A DNA stretch of 49,473 bases from Candidatus Terasakiella magnetica (GTDB lineage: Bacteria; Pseudomonadota; Alphaproteobacteria; Rhodospirillales; Terasakiellaceae). The stretch's first letter is position 1. Every line of letters begins with the position of its first letter. Where the stretch lies: NCBI RefSeq assembly GCF_900093605.1, contig NZ_FLYE01000008.1:1-49473 (forward strand). Reading direction: 5' to 3'. The position numbers were made by a program, and so were the translations under genes. Shown here in pieces: positions 49,454-49,473 of the stretch. Under the pieces are notes generated by a model that was not told the origin of the DNA, made no database searches, and worked only from the letters and a program-made list of their open reading frames with translations.

Positions 49454-49473
49454 AAGCTTGTCTGCTTCTGGCT

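Overview
The window looks like a chromosome segment of a marine-type alphaproteobacterium of moderate GC, probably a Rhodospirillales relative. This is inferred from gene content (V4R/sigma54 regulation, cytoplasmic chemoreceptor, branched-chain-type ABC importer, giant RTX protein). There are no rRNA or tRNA genes and no taxonomic marker, so the assignment is soft.

Layout. (1) 1-3.2 kb: sparse accessory DNA with two small unknown genes, a dense cluster of inverted repeats and a 403-aa conserved hypothetical protein. (2) 3.2-4.6 kb: a methyltransferase and a periplasmic solute-binding protein. (3) 4.7-20 kb, minus strand: a long operon-like run for hydroquinone/hydroxyquinol catabolism. It encodes two-subunit hydroquinone 1,2-dioxygenase (hapC/hapD type), 4-hydroxymuconic semialdehyde dehydrogenase, 3-oxoadipate CoA-transferase A and B, maleylacetate reductase, a five-gene LIV-type ABC importer, a hemerythrin, 3-oxoadipyl-CoA thiolase, hydroxyquinol 1,2-dioxygenase, a YciI-like protein, a soluble chemoreceptor and a Rieske ferredoxin. 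Predicted flow: hydroquinone -> 4-hydroxymuconic semialdehyde -> maleylacetate -> 3-oxoadipate -> 3-oxoadipyl-CoA -> succinyl-CoA + acetyl-CoA, with hydroxyquinol entering at maleylacetate. (4) 20-24.8 kb: control and entry genes: a divergent IclR regulator, an outer-membrane porin and a DmpR/MopR-type sigma54 activator whose phenol-pocket and zinc residues are conserved. (5) 24.8-27.2 kb: LysR, cytochrome b561 and an exported metallo-beta-lactamase-fold protein. (6) 27.4-38.2 kb: one 3576-residue RTX/type I secreted protein with a FecR-like domain, a very long Ala-rich helical region, cadherin/VCBS-like domains and RTX repeats. (7) 39-41.3 kb: peroxiredoxin, lipoamide-dehydrogenase-like flavoprotein and glutaredoxin. 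(8) 41.4-44 kb: an exported FAH-family protein, a secreted endostatin-like protein and a membrane LytTR regulator. (9) 44-49.5 kb: a thiol/detoxification group (YghU-type GST, FrnE-like DsbA, LysR, type II haloacid dehalogenase-like HAD, a second GST, a second DsbA-like protein, a heme-binding beta-barrel protein).

The most interesting observation is regulatory. Between iclR and the porin gene there is a correctly spaced sigma54 -24/-12 element on the minus strand, with two DmpR/XylR-UAS-like palindromes 113-170 bp upstream of it. It points antisense through iclR toward the hydroquinone operon. An operator with the architecture GTTC-N7-GAAC-N4-GTTC occurs both in the iclR/hapC divergent promoter and upstream of the porin. 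Together these suggest a phenol-sensing activator opposing an IclR regulator partly by antisense transcription. This is inference and needs transcript mapping.
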